From Neisseria subflava (GTDB taxonomy: Bacteria; Pseudomonadota; Gammaproteobacteria; Burkholderiales; Neisseriaceae), in NCBI RefSeq assembly GCF_024205705.1, contig NZ_CP073115.1, positions 2,170,001 through 2,234,000 on the forward strand: a stretch of DNA of 64,000 nt, given 5' to 3'. Position numbers and translations under genes: made by a program. Position 1 is the stretch's first letter. Each line of letters starts with the position of its first letter. Of this stretch, positions 25,306-32,318 are shown piece after piece. The notes beneath the pieces are model-generated. The model searched no databases, had not been told where the DNA came from, and saw nothing but the letters and a program-made list of their open reading frames with translations.

Positions 25306-25321
25306 ATTTAATTGCTCTGCA

Positions 25322-25708
25322 CTATTTTCCTAAGGATTCGATTTCTGTCTTAAATTTCAATTCCTGATCACGGCGTTGGCAGTCAGTCATAATTTCCTCG
25401 ATATTTTCAAGATTTACGGTTTTATCAACTATACATCTTCGTAAATTAGCCTTTTGGATATCTGAACCACTGATAGGTATATACTCGTATTGATTTATTA
25501 AACCAATACCAATAAATAGAAATAAATACACGACAAACAAGCCGCCTAATATAAACGTAGGATGGAAGTCATCTTCTACGTCATGATTTATCATATAAAA
25601 ACCCATGAAAATAGCACAAATAATGAAAAGTATAATCGTAGAAAGCGCCCAAGCCATACCACTACGAAGACCATATTCATTAAAAAACAAATTAAGCAAA
25701 ACCGCCAT
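25322..25708 (-). CDS. Two-helix membrane protein of unknown function
   Basis: The 128-residue product (MAVLLNLFFNEYGLRSGMAWAL) has two clear membrane helices (about 20-42 and 52-73) and a soluble, charged C-terminal tail with two Cys (RRCIVDK, MTDCQRR). It lies downstream of an acidic-protein gene whose stop is 5 bases upstream, so they are co-transcribed. No family recognised; possibly an element accessory or entry-exclusion-type protein, which is only a guess. Confidence 0.6.
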   Translation of the reverse strand: MAVLLNLFFNEYGLRSGMAWALSTIILFIICAIFMGFYMINHDVEDDFHPTFILGGLFVVYLFLFIGIGLINQYEYIPISGSDIQKANLRRCIVDKTVNLENIEEIMTDCQRRDQELKFKTEIESLGK

Positions 25709-25713
25709 CGTTC

Positions 25714-26010
25714 TCAACTCTCCCGAAAAAATCCCGCAAACCTACCCTCAAATTCCTCCGCAATCTCTTCAATATCGTCAAAATCGCTATCTTTCCAAAG
25801 ATCACTGTCATTTAGAAACCACTCGAATTTCCACCAGTATTCATTTGCAACGCGCGATGCGAGGAATGCGTCATCGTGATTCTCACGGTTCGCCTCAAAA
25901 ATATCCTGTCCTGAACGCACATAAACTGACGATTGGTTTTCAAAATGTTCACTGATTTCTGCTGCCTTGTTTTGCAGTTCTTTAATCTTAGCCTTTATCA
26001 TATTTGTCAT
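25714..26010 (-). CDS. Small acidic protein of unknown function
   Basis: The 98-residue product (MTNMIKAKIKELQNKAAEI) is rich in Asp, Glu and aromatic residues (EYWWKFEWFLNDSDLWKDSD). AAGGTG precedes the ATG. It is the first clear gene after the operator-controlled leftward promoter at 26.5 kb. A strongly acidic, DNA-mimic-like composition is seen but no function can be assigned. Confidence 0.6.
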   Translation of the reverse strand: MTNMIKAKIKELQNKAAEISEHFENQSSVYVRSGQDIFEANRENHDDAFLASRVANEYWWKFEWFLNDSDLWKDSDFDDIEEIAEEFEGRFAGFFRES

Positions 26011-26475
26011 AATGACACCTTTGAACTATAATAATTTGTCTGATTATTTCAGATGAACCCAAACGGAAACTCGCTTCTTGCACAAGCGGGCTTGGATTTG
26101 GATACATGTTTAAAGACGGGTAGCGCCGTCTGAACATTTGGGCATTTGCCCTATCGGACTTTTCCGATAAATACCCGCTCACGGTGGGGAATATAAAAAT
26201 CAAAATGTGTTTTGCAGCTTGTCCGCAGATTATCGCTGCTGCATCGGGAATACGTCCCGATTAAGAAATACGTCCAACTTGCCGCCTGTTACCGGACCCC
26301 ACTGGGCAACCCGGATGCGCGGCATTTTTTTTGGGCAGGTCAGATGCTGCCTGCAACCGTTTGTCCGATTTACCCAAAGGCTCGATCACCTTTTTTACGC
26401 ATGATGTTTCAGTCTTTTCAGGCCAAAACATCTCCGAAGGCCGGTTGCTTCGTTTCAAATATTTAAAGAGCTTTC
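26011..26475 (-). other. Long leader of the leftward operon
   Basis: About 465 bases between the leftward promoter and the first clear gene. Two minus-strand frames (26261-26458 and 25988-26203) are open but begin at TTG without ribosome sites, and are Arg/Pro-rich in an unconvincing way. A run of eight T (26326-26333 area) and one DUS-like TTCAGACGGCGC complement are present. I see no tRNA or known riboswitch. Confidence 0.4.
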
Positions 26476-26533
26476 TGCGTTAATTGCAGAATATATTTGC
26501 ATTATAAGCAGATTATTTTCTGCGTCAAGTGCA
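26476..26533 (-). promoter_or_regulatory. Leftward promoter overlapped by three repressor boxes
   Basis: On the minus strand TTGACG (complement of 26523-26528), 16 bases, TATAAT (complement of 26501-26506). Three boxes of the form TGC-N7-GCA lie at 26476-26488 (TGCGTTAATTGCA), 26498-26510 (TGCATTATAAGCA) and 26521-26533 (TGCGTCAAGTGCA), 22 and 23 bases apart, covering -35, -10 and start. The same box lies at 27945-27957 beside the repressor genes, so this promoter is probably controlled by that repressor. Confidence 0.75.
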
Positions 26534-26554
26534 AATTTGAATTTTGATAAAAAT

Positions 26555-26588
26555 AAAAAGGCCGTCTGAAAATTCAGACGGCCTTTTT
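26555..26588. terminator. DUS inverted pair
   Basis: AAAAAGGCCGTCTGAA and its complement with a 2-base loop, after the gene at 26605. Confidence 0.85.
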
Positions 26589-26604
26589 ATTGGGCAATTG
26601 AAGA

Positions 26605-27198
26605 TTATCCGTTGATGTCTGCCAATAAAGCTTTCTTGATTAGCTTAAAGGTATTGTAAGAAATTATTTTAAAGATGATACATACTGAAATTAGGAGAAT
26701 AACGATAAACGGTGTTAAGGCTTTTTGCAGGAAAGGTCCTACAAAAGGTAGTAACCCTATGACTGGTATGACAATATACTTCATGAATATTGGCAGACCA
26801 AAAATAACAATTAGGATGAATAATGCCGACAAAAACATGAATTTGTTTCTGATAACTGATTTAATATTTGAATATTTTGGAGTGCTTTCCCCCAAATTGC
26901 TGTTATGCAACATGACATATTCGCCACGATTTTTCCGCTTATCAAATAACCCATACACTTTTACATGGTGTCCGACACGCGCAGAAAAATCCCAGTCATA
27001 GAATTTGAAGCTAGCCTCCCCTCCTTCATCATCAACTAGAAAAAACTCAAGTGTTTCGTGTGTTTGGCTCTGGATAGAAACATAATCAAACCCACCACCC
27101 GAAACACTTGTGCTACTTCTACAACTTGTATCCACCACTATTCCTGAATAACAAAGTAATTCAAAAAATCTGTTTTCAAAAATAACTTTAGATTTCAC
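26605..27198 (-). CDS. Membrane protein of unknown function
   Basis: From the GTG start (codons MKSKVIFENRFFELLCYSG) the product is 197 residues. AAGGAG six bases before this GTG decides the start against the ATG 21 bases upstream, whose own codons contain the ribosome site. The N-terminal ~110 residues are soluble with an OB-like beta pattern (ASFKFYDWDFSARVGHHVKVYGLF); two or three membrane helices follow (FLSALFILIVIFGLP, VIGLLPFVGPFL, FIVILLISVCIIFKII). It lies downstream of the repressor gene on the same strand. Confidence 0.6.
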   Translation of the reverse strand: MKSKVIFENRFFELLCYSGIVVDTSCRSSTSVSGGGFDYVSIQSQTHETLEFFLVDDEGGEASFKFYDWDFSARVGHHVKVYGLFDKRKNRGEYVMLHNSNLGESTPKYSNIKSVIRNKFMFLSALFILIVIFGLPIFMKYIVIPVIGLLPFVGPFLQKALTPFIVILLISVCIIFKIISYNTFKLIKKALLADING

Positions 27199-27243
27199 AG
27201 AAATCTCCTTGCAAATCATGATTCAGGTTGAAGAAGAGTGCAA

Positions 27244-27876
27244 TTATTTTCTTCTATATTTTCGATGCTCAACCATGACCCCCAACGTTTTCAAGTCAGA
27301 GTGGGAAGAATGGAAAATTTCAAAATCTTCATTTAATGGATATAGCTCAAAAACTTTTTTTCCATCAACGATGCCACGCGCACGGTACTTTCTGAAAAAA
27401 ATATCCTGACCATTACTTGTTGCCAAAACAAAGTCTCCAGCTTCAGCTTGTAAAGTTGGGTCTAAGATAATCTTATCACCTATCTGAAAATCCGGACTCA
27501 TGCTTAAATCATTTATTTCAAATGAAAAAGATTGTGCTGAAATTATTGCTTCTGTTATCAACCATTCTTCGATTTCTAAAAATTCAACATGACTTTGGAT
27601 TCTATCCCAATCTAAAATTTGCTGCTTATTTAACAAAGGAATCCTATGATAGCCTGATGGAAGCGATATATCCTTTGCTATATGAGATGACATCAAGTCA
27701 ACGGGGGAGCAGTTTAAGGCTTTCGCAATTACACTTATCTTTTCAGTAGTCAAGGATTGTTGACCTCTTTCTATTCTTGAGAGGTTACCAGTATCCGAAC
27801 CAATTTCAAGAGCTAATTGCTCAAGAGTCATTTTTAATTCTTTTCGCCTAGCGCGAATGTTTTGTCCAATATCCAT
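27244..27876 (-). CDS. LexA/CI-like repressor (XRE helix-turn-helix plus S24 peptidase)
   Basis: The 210-residue protein has an N-terminal XRE helix-turn-helix (TLEQLALEIGSDTGNLSRIERGQQS, about 17-41) and a C-terminal S24 peptidase-like domain with Ser in NDLSMSPDFQIGDKIILDP (near 125) and Lys in FFRKYRARG (near 163), the autocleavage dyad of LexA and CI. It should repress element genes and self-cleave on RecA activation. The operator is probably TGCGTTTAACGCA at 27945-27957, between it and the divergent Cro-like gene. This is the standard master switch of ICEs and prophages. Confidence 0.88.
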   Translation of the reverse strand: MDIGQNIRARRKELKMTLEQLALEIGSDTGNLSRIERGQQSLTTEKISVIAKALNCSPVDLMSSHIAKDISLPSGYHRIPLLNKQQILDWDRIQSHVEFLEIEEWLITEAIISAQSFSFEINDLSMSPDFQIGDKIILDPTLQAEAGDFVLATSNGQDIFFRKYRARGIVDGKKVFELYPLNEDFEIFHSSHSDLKTLGVMVEHRKYRRK

Positions 27877-27932
27877 TCTTGCATTCTCTAATTCTGCGTG
27901 AAATACATCAAAGCTGTGAAAGCAGAATAGCC

Positions 27933-27961
27933 TTGTTATTTTTCTGCGTTTAACGCATAAT
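27933..27961 (+). promoter_or_regulatory. Rightward promoter with a perfect operator
   Basis: TTGTTA, 17 bases, CATAAT, with the perfect palindrome TGCGTT-T-AACGCA (27945-27957) filling the spacer and -10. It would drive the Cro-like gene and replication gene and be blocked by the repressor. Confidence 0.7.
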
Positions 27962-27988
27962 AAAAAAGTTTTTAGTAGGAATCAGATT

Positions 27989-28204
27989 ATGACTTCACCT
28001 TTAAAATTAGCTCGCCTAGGGCGAAAACTGACGTTGGAACAAGTTGCCGAATTAGTTGGCAGCGATAGTGGGAATATTTCCAGAATTGAAAGAGCGAAAC
28101 AAATCCCGAATAGGGATTTGGCAGCAAAACTGGTTGAGTTATTCAGAGAAGATGGACTCACGGAGGTTCATCTTTTTTATCCGGAACGGTTTGAAACCAA
28201 ATAA
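27989..28204 (+). CDS. Cro-like XRE regulator
   Basis: The 71-residue protein is almost only a helix-turn-helix (LTLEQVAELVGSDSGNISRIERAKQIP), closely resembling that of the divergent repressor (IGSDTGNLSRIERGQ), so both probably bind the same TGC-N7-GCA boxes. AGGAATC precedes the ATG. It is followed after 2 bases by the next gene. Role likely antagonist of the CI-like repressor. Confidence 0.82.
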   Translation: MTSPLKLARLGRKLTLEQVAELVGSDSGNISRIERAKQIPNRDLAAKLVELFREDGLTEVHLFYPERFETK

Positions 28205-28206
28205 CA

Positions 28207-28968
28207 ATGCTCACAGCCGAAATCCGCCACCACATAACAACGGACTTCGTGGTTTACCGCGAGTTCGGGCTTTTGTGCGGCTCCAATATTCAGGCAGCGA
28301 CATTATTGTCAGGGCTGTTTTGGTGGAGTGACGTGGCCGATAAAGAACCAAAACGTCAGGGTTGGATTTATAAAACCGCTTCCCAACTGTTCGATGAGTT
28401 CGGACTGACACGGCGTGGCTATGAAAAGGCAAGAAAATTCCTCTCCAGCAAAGGCGTTATCCAATGCCGACGTGCAGGTGTACACGGCAGGATGCACTGG
28501 CAGCTCAATAAAGAGCGTCTGTTAGAGTTATGCTATCTTGTCAAAGGTAAACCAGTGCCGCAATTCAACAGCCGTTACCATCTCGACATCGAAAATTTCC
28601 GTCTTGAAAAGTGGATTAATCTCGATCTTTGGAATGACTTCCTCAAAATGCGCGCCGAAAAAGGCAAATCAGTCACAATTAAGCAGAAAAAGATCCTGCT
28701 CAACCAACTCAAAGACCTCAAAAATAAAAATTACGACTTGGAAGCTGCTATGCGAAAAGCCATTCTAAACGGCTGGGCAGGCTTCTACGCATCCGACCGA
28801 TCGCCAATCCCCTCACAGCCGACACCTGAAGCAAAAGCCCTTAAGGTACTCGCGGAATATGAGGCACAAATCAAACAATCCGTTCATCCTCCAGATACGG
28901 ACGGACAGCGGAATCCTGACAACCCTCATCGTCAAAATCTCCAAAATTACTATAAGAAAAAACAGTAA
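28207..28968 (+). CDS. Replisome-organiser-like helix-turn-helix protein
   Basis: The 253-residue protein has an N-terminal winged-helix-like part (AATLLSGLFWWSDVADKEPKRQGWIYKTASQLFDEFGLTRRGYEKARKFL) as in phage replication-initiation/DnaD-type proteins, and a C-terminal tail rich in Gln, Asn and Lys. Position downstream of a Cro-like gene under the same operator promoter is that of phage replication genes. The assignment rests on fold pattern and context, not on a strong motif. Confidence 0.5.
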   Translation: MLTAEIRHHITTDFVVYREFGLLCGSNIQAATLLSGLFWWSDVADKEPKRQGWIYKTASQLFDEFGLTRRGYEKARKFLSSKGVIQCRRAGVHGRMHWQLNKERLLELCYLVKGKPVPQFNSRYHLDIENFRLEKWINLDLWNDFLKMRAEKGKSVTIKQKKILLNQLKDLKNKNYDLEAAMRKAILNGWAGFYASDRSPIPSQPTPEAKALKVLAEYEAQIKQSVHPPDTDGQRNPDNPHRQNLQNYYKKKQ

Positions 28969-29394
28969 CCATCATCAGGCTGTTGGCACAGCCATGCCCC
29001 AAAGCTGCTCCGGCAGCTTTTTTTGCGCTTTTTGCCGGTAGATATGCCGCCTAAAAGGCTGTTTTGTCTGTTTCTCTCAACAATTTGAGATGTGATGGGC
29101 TGTTTTTCTGCTTCGTTTACCTATTTTTATCCGAATCAAATTTAAAGAATAAGTTTTAATGTTGAATATAAGTATCTGAAAATATTATGTTTGTACATAA
29201 TGAGCAAAGAACTTTGGCTTTAGAGGACATAGAACTTTGTCCGTATAGGACGGCCTTTATACAAAGATCACCTTCACAGACCACTATCAAAAAATATTAC
29301 AGGCTCACGCCTGACTGTTTTTTGTGCAATTTATGATGGATGTAGATGGATATTGACGTTTGAGAGGATATAGACTCTTTTTGAGGGAGAGATA
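28969..29394. other. Non-coding stretch upstream of yefM
   Basis: About 425 AT-rich bases. It begins with a terminator hairpin (AGCTGC-TCCG-GCAGCT then seven T, 29003-29024). The rest shows no convincing gene; an element replication origin could lie here but no iterons are seen. Confidence 0.45.
29001..29025 (+). terminator. Terminator after the replication-like gene
   Basis: AAAGCTGC/GCAGCTTT stem followed by T-run. Confidence 0.75.
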
Positions 29395-29448
29395 TGTACA
29401 GGTTTTGTGGATAAATCGTTAGAAATCTGTACAGGGTTACTGTACAAT
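29395..29448 (+). promoter_or_regulatory. YefM operator: three TGTACA boxes
   Basis: TGTACA occurs at 29395-29400, 29428-29433 and 29441-29446. In E. coli, YefM binds paired palindromes with the core TGTACA; the last box overlaps a -10-like TACAAT (29443-29448). This supports autoregulation of the yefM-yoeB pair. Confidence 0.75.
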
Positions 29449-29478
29449 AAATTATATTGCCCAATGGAGATATATAAA

Positions 29479-29727
29479 ATGGACTATGTAATCAGCTACA
29501 CCGCAGCCCGTGAAGATTTGGCGCAGGTTATGACTAAAGTTTGTGAAGACCAAGTAGTAACACATATTACGCGTCGGAACGGAGGGAACTGTGTCTTGAT
29601 GTCTGAGGAAGAGTACAGCTCTATTATGGAGACACTTTACCTGTTCGGAAATCCTACTAATGCTGCACGTTTGGAACACTCGCTGGCTCAAGCAGAACAG
29701 GGAGAATTTGTAGAGGTTGATCTGTGA
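29479..29727 (+). CDS. yefM: Antitoxin YefM
   Basis: The 82-residue protein (MDYVISYTAAREDLAQVMTKVCEDQ) is a Phd/YefM antitoxin: N-terminal DNA-binding fold, VTHITRRNGGNCVLMSEEEYSSIMETLYL core, and a C-terminal toxin-binding tail. It neutralises YoeB and represses its own operon through TGTACA boxes upstream. GGAGA lies 8 bases before the ATG. Its stop overlaps the toxin start by 4 bases. Confidence 0.93.
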   Translation: MDYVISYTAAREDLAQVMTKVCEDQVVTHITRRNGGNCVLMSEEEYSSIMETLYLFGNPTNAARLEHSLAQAEQGEFVEVDL

Positions 29728-29987
29728 GGAAGCACCGTTTTACCGCTGATGCCGCCGAAGATTTGGCATATTGGAAAAAACATGATGCTAGGAAGGTTGA
29801 ACGGATTAAGTTGCTTTTGGAAGATATTAAAGCCAACCATCCGAAGGGAATCGGTAAACCTGAACCACTTCGTCACCATAAATCGGGCTTATGGTCGCGA
29901 AGGATTGATCGGGAACACCGTTTGGTTTATTCGGTAGATGAAGATACGGTAACTGTATATGCTTGCCGATACCATTACGAACGCTAA
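29724..29987 (+). CDS. yoeB: Toxin YoeB
   Basis: The 87-residue protein starts at GTG overlapping the yefM stop (GTGA). It is a RelE-superfamily mRNA interferase of the Txe/YoeB type: WKKHDARKVERIKLLLEDI, GKPEPLRHHKSGLWSRRIDREHRLVY, and C-terminal CRYHYER with the catalytic His near the end. It cuts mRNA at ribosomal A sites. The pair probably stabilises the element. Confidence 0.95.
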   Translation: MRKHRFTADAAEDLAYWKKHDARKVERIKLLLEDIKANHPKGIGKPEPLRHHKSGLWSRRIDREHRLVYSVDEDTVTVYACRYHYER

Positions 29988-30005
29988 AACAACTTGTTGA
30001 CTTTG

Positions 30006-30034
30006 AGGCCGTCTGAAAATTCAGACGGCTTTTT
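30006..30034. terminator. DUS inverted pair
   Basis: AGGCCGTCTGAA and its complement with a 2-base loop and T-run; between convergent yoeB and the TraK-like gene. Confidence 0.85.
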
Positions 30035-30417
30035 CATTTGTAGTCTTCCGGGTTAATCTGATTTTGCCAATCAAATTTGTTCTTTCCGGAAGTGGATTGA
30101 GCCAAAGTTTCTTTTTGCTTTTCAGGTTCAGAAACAGGGCTTTTTGAATTAATTAATTTATTATCATTTTGAGATTTATCTACCATTTTTTCAGCTCCTA
30201 AATTCATTTTTTGAAGCCGGGAACGGATGAATCGATTTAATGCCTGTTGGCTTACACTTACATTTTTCTTTTCAGCCAAAAACTGCAATATCAGTTTTTC
30301 AGTAAACCCAAGCTGCTTCATTTTTAAAATTTCATCTTTATAAGGCTCCAGTACGGATCGTTTCCCTGGACTCAATTCATTTTCATACGATTTGATGAAA
30401 TCTTCTAAATCACTCAT
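30034..30417 (-). CDS. TraK/StbA-like oriT- or repeat-binding protein
   Basis: The 127-residue product (MSDLEDFIKSYENELSPGK) has a helical N-terminal domain with a likely helix-turn-helix (EILKMKQLGFTEKLILQFL then VSVSQQALNRFIRSRL), a disordered Lys/Asn/Ser linker, and a short C-terminal motif (NKFDWQNQINPEDYK). IncP TraK and plasmid StbA proteins share this plan. It is transcribed away from an 11-bp repeat array that begins 12 bases before its start, and from an IncP-like nick site beyond, exactly where traK sits in RP4. No direct sequence identity to RP4 TraK is claimed. Confidence 0.6.
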   Translation of the reverse strand: MSDLEDFIKSYENELSPGKRSVLEPYKDEILKMKQLGFTEKLILQFLAEKKNVSVSQQALNRFIRSRLQKMNLGAEKMVDKSQNDNKLINSKSPVSEPEKQKETLAQSTSGKNKFDWQNQINPEDYK

Positions 30418-30428
30418 ACACACCTCTT

Positions 30429-30639
30429 ACAACATCAAAACAACATTTATACAATATTTAAACAACATCTATACAACAAATATACAAACATATTTACAAC
30501 ATTATTACAACATTATTACAACATTATTACAATAATAAAACAACATATACAACATTAAAACAACCACTATACAACCTATTTACAACGTATATACAACTAA
30601 ACAACAACACATATACAACAATTAAACAACAAATACCTC
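30429..30639. repeat. Array of about 19 11-bp repeats (TACAACATTAT type)
   Basis: The plus strand reads successive units such as TACAACATTAT, TACAACATTAT, TACAACATTAT, TACAATAATAA, with the core ACAAC recurring every 10-13 bases, most often 11, across 210 bases. One turn of helix per unit implies a protein binding one face of DNA and probably intrinsic bending. It lies between the TraK-like gene and the nick-site match. Confidence 0.85.
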
Positions 30640-30673
30640 CTATCCGCGCGTACTTCTTCTCTCAAAAAAGGAT

Positions 30674-30727
30674 ATTGGCTAAGTACCAATAAATTTTAAC
30701 TACAACGCAGGATAGGCAACGAGTGCC
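30674..30727 (-). other. oriT: Probable origin of transfer (IncP-type nick region)
   Basis: The minus strand holds CCTATCCTGC (complement of 30707-30716), matching the IncP nick core YATCCTG|Y; the predicted cut is between plus positions 30707 and 30708. Directly 5' of it on that strand is the inverted repeat GGCA-CTCGT-TGCC (30715-30727), as expected for a TraJ/MobC-type binding site, and ATTGG-N7-CCAAT (30674-30690) lies on the other side. A TraK-like gene, MobC/TraJ and a MobA/VirD2-like relaxase occur in the element. Confidence 0.72.
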
Positions 30728-30732
30728 AAAAA

Positions 30733-30790
30733 CAGGGTGGTTTTACCACCCTGATTCCGCCCAACAAGGCGGAAACGCCGCAAAGCGGCT
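30733..30790. repeat. Three consecutive small hairpins
   Basis: CAGGGTGG-TTTTA-CCACCCTG (30733-30753), TCCGCC-CAACAA-GGCGGA (30756-30773) and GCCGC-AAA-GCGGC (30778-30790) follow each other without gaps, between the nick site and the large inverted repeat. Confidence 0.8.
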
Positions 30791-30799
30791 GAAGGTTTG

Positions 30800-31029
30800 A
30801 AACAACCATCGGGGGCATCTGCCGCCGTGTTGTTGGTTGATGTCTAAATTTCAAAGCGCAAAAAGTCCAGACCAAGACAAGTGTCTCTGCACGTCTTCCA
30901 CCTTTTCCACCACGCCACAGAAGGCGCACCGGACAAAGATGAAAGCCGCACAAAGCCAGTCTGGACTTTTTGCGCTTTGAAATTTTTAACGACATCACAA
31001 CACGGCGGCAGATGCCCCCGATGGTTGTT
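30800..31029. repeat. Large inverted repeat, arms ~71 bp, loop ~86 bp
   Basis: The left arm (30800-30872) and right arm (30959-31029) are complementary over nearly their whole length, e.g. AACAACCATCGGGGGCATCT with AGATGCCCCCGATGGTTGTT and CAAAGCGCAAAAAGTCCAGAC with its complement; a short mismatch lies mid-arm. As single-stranded DNA or RNA it would form one long hairpin. No convincing gene is inside. Confidence 0.88.
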
Positions 31030-31064
31030 TATTTATGAATGAATATTTATGAAAGGACTATCAG

Positions 31065-31463
31065 ATGGGATTAGATATGTATGGCTATACCATGAATGCC
31101 GAGTTTGTCGGCGACCGTCAAATCGATGTGAATGTGAGCGAAGATGAACGCGAAGAAGCAGCACTGAATCATTTTGCCTACTGGCGGAAATTTAACCATC
31201 TTCATGGCTGGATGGAAAACTTATATCGTCAAAAAGGCGGAAAAGCTGAAGTCTTTAATTGCTGCACTGTTCGGCTAGAACTTGAAGATTTAGACCGTCT
31301 GGAATCTGATTTAAATGAAGAAAAATTGGAATACACGCCGGGCTTTTTCTTTGGAGACGATGAGATATATCCCGAAGACATTACAGAAACTAAAAACTTT
31401 ATTGCTAATGCCCGTCTAGCAATAGCTACGGGACAAGCAGTATTTTATGACAGTTGGTGGTAA
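31065..31463 (+). CDS. Conserved element-type protein, unknown function
   Basis: The 132-residue product (MGLDMYGYTMNAEFVG) has the MGLDMY start and the repeated WRKFNHLHGWMENLY and AVFYDSWW segments seen in a widespread family of small plasmid and phage proteins of unknown function. It is acidic and Trp/Tyr-rich. It follows the large inverted repeat; a DUS lies downstream before the next gene. Confidence 0.65.
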   Translation: MGLDMYGYTMNAEFVGDRQIDVNVSEDEREEAALNHFAYWRKFNHLHGWMENLYRQKGGKAEVFNCCTVRLELEDLDRLESDLNEEKLEYTPGFFFGDDEIYPEDITETKNFIANARLAIATGQAVFYDSWW

Positions 31464-31516
31464 TGGTACACGGTTTCAGGCGGTAAAGGCCGTCTGAAAC
31501 CATAGGGAGCAAGAAG

Positions 31517-32305
31517 ATGGAAAACACTGTTAAAGAGCTGAAAAAACTTATTTATTCATTCGGTGCGGCGTATAAGCCGTCTGATGTTTTTCGTGATTTC
31601 GTAGAGCTGGCAGCCCTTGCGATTTTTAATAGTTATATGCGGGATGATGATTGGGAAATACGCGAGGAACGATACCACACTATCCGCCGAGAATATAAAG
31701 AAGAGGTTTTTAAAATCTTTCCTGAGCTGTTGGGCGTTTTGGCTTCGGGCTGCATTAGAGCGGTGAACGTCGGAAGCTACGAAGATTTTTTGGGTGAGCT
31801 TTATATGGACTTGGGAGCGTCAAACGAGCGTAACGGGCAGTATTTTACGCCGATGTCAGTATCAAGAGTGATGGCGAAACTGGTAGGAATCGACACGGAG
31901 GAGAAACTGGAGAAACAAAGATTTGTTTCCTTGCTTGAACCATGTTGCGGCAGCGGTGCGAATCTGCTTGCCTATGCAGAACATATCACCGATAGCGGAA
32001 AAGTTCCGACTTTACATATGGCAGCGGTTGCGGTGGATATAGATGTTTTGTGTGTGTGGATGTGTTTTGTGCAATGTCATTTTTACGGTATCCCCGCAAA
32101 AATCATACATGGAGACAGTATAAAAAACGAATTTCATACGGCATGGCGGACGGTGCATTGGTTGCGTGGCGGTTTTGAAGACTATATGAAAGCCGAAATT
32201 GAAGCCGACAAAAAAGCCGCTTTCGACGCAAAACAACACAGCCAAGACGAAACGAAGATAACCGCCCCCTTATTGACATTGGAAGAACAGTTGGTTTTGT
32301 TTTAA
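31517..32305 (+). CDS. N6-adenine methyltransferase-like protein lacking the catalytic motif
   Basis: The 262-residue protein looks like an HsdM-type N6 methyltransferase: SNERNGQYFTPMSVSRVMAKL and the SAM-binding motif SLLEPCCGSGANLLAYAEH (near 138). After HGDSIKNEFHTAW the expected NPPY/NPPF catalytic motif is not seen; the sequence reads WRTVHWLRGGFEDYM and ends in a charged tail. It may thus be inactive as a methyltransferase or a decoy/anti-restriction protein, but that is inference. GGGAGC precedes the ATG. Such proteins are common on conjugative plasmids. Confidence 0.7.
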   Translation: MENTVKELKKLIYSFGAAYKPSDVFRDFVELAALAIFNSYMRDDDWEIREERYHTIRREYKEEVFKIFPELLGVLASGCIRAVNVGSYEDFLGELYMDLGASNERNGQYFTPMSVSRVMAKLVGIDTEEKLEKQRFVSLLEPCCGSGANLLAYAEHITDSGKVPTLHMAAVAVDIDVLCVWMCFVQCHFYGIPAKIIHGDSIKNEFHTAWRTVHWLRGGFEDYMKAEIEADKKAAFDAKQHSQDETKITAPLLTLEEQLVLF

Positions 32306-32318
32306 AGAAAGAAGCGTG

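Noticed and set aside
25988..26458. Two minus-strand ORFs in the leader of the tra operon
   Set aside because: Both start at TTG without ribosome sites and one overlaps the next gene; composition is not protein-like.
30429..30639. Possible CRISPR array
   Set aside because: Units are 11 bases without distinct spacers and no cas genes are present.
30696..30998. 100-residue minus-strand ORF across the oriT hairpin region
   Set aside because: It is composed almost wholly of the inverted-repeat arms and hairpins, has no ribosome site and a low-complexity Arg-rich translation.
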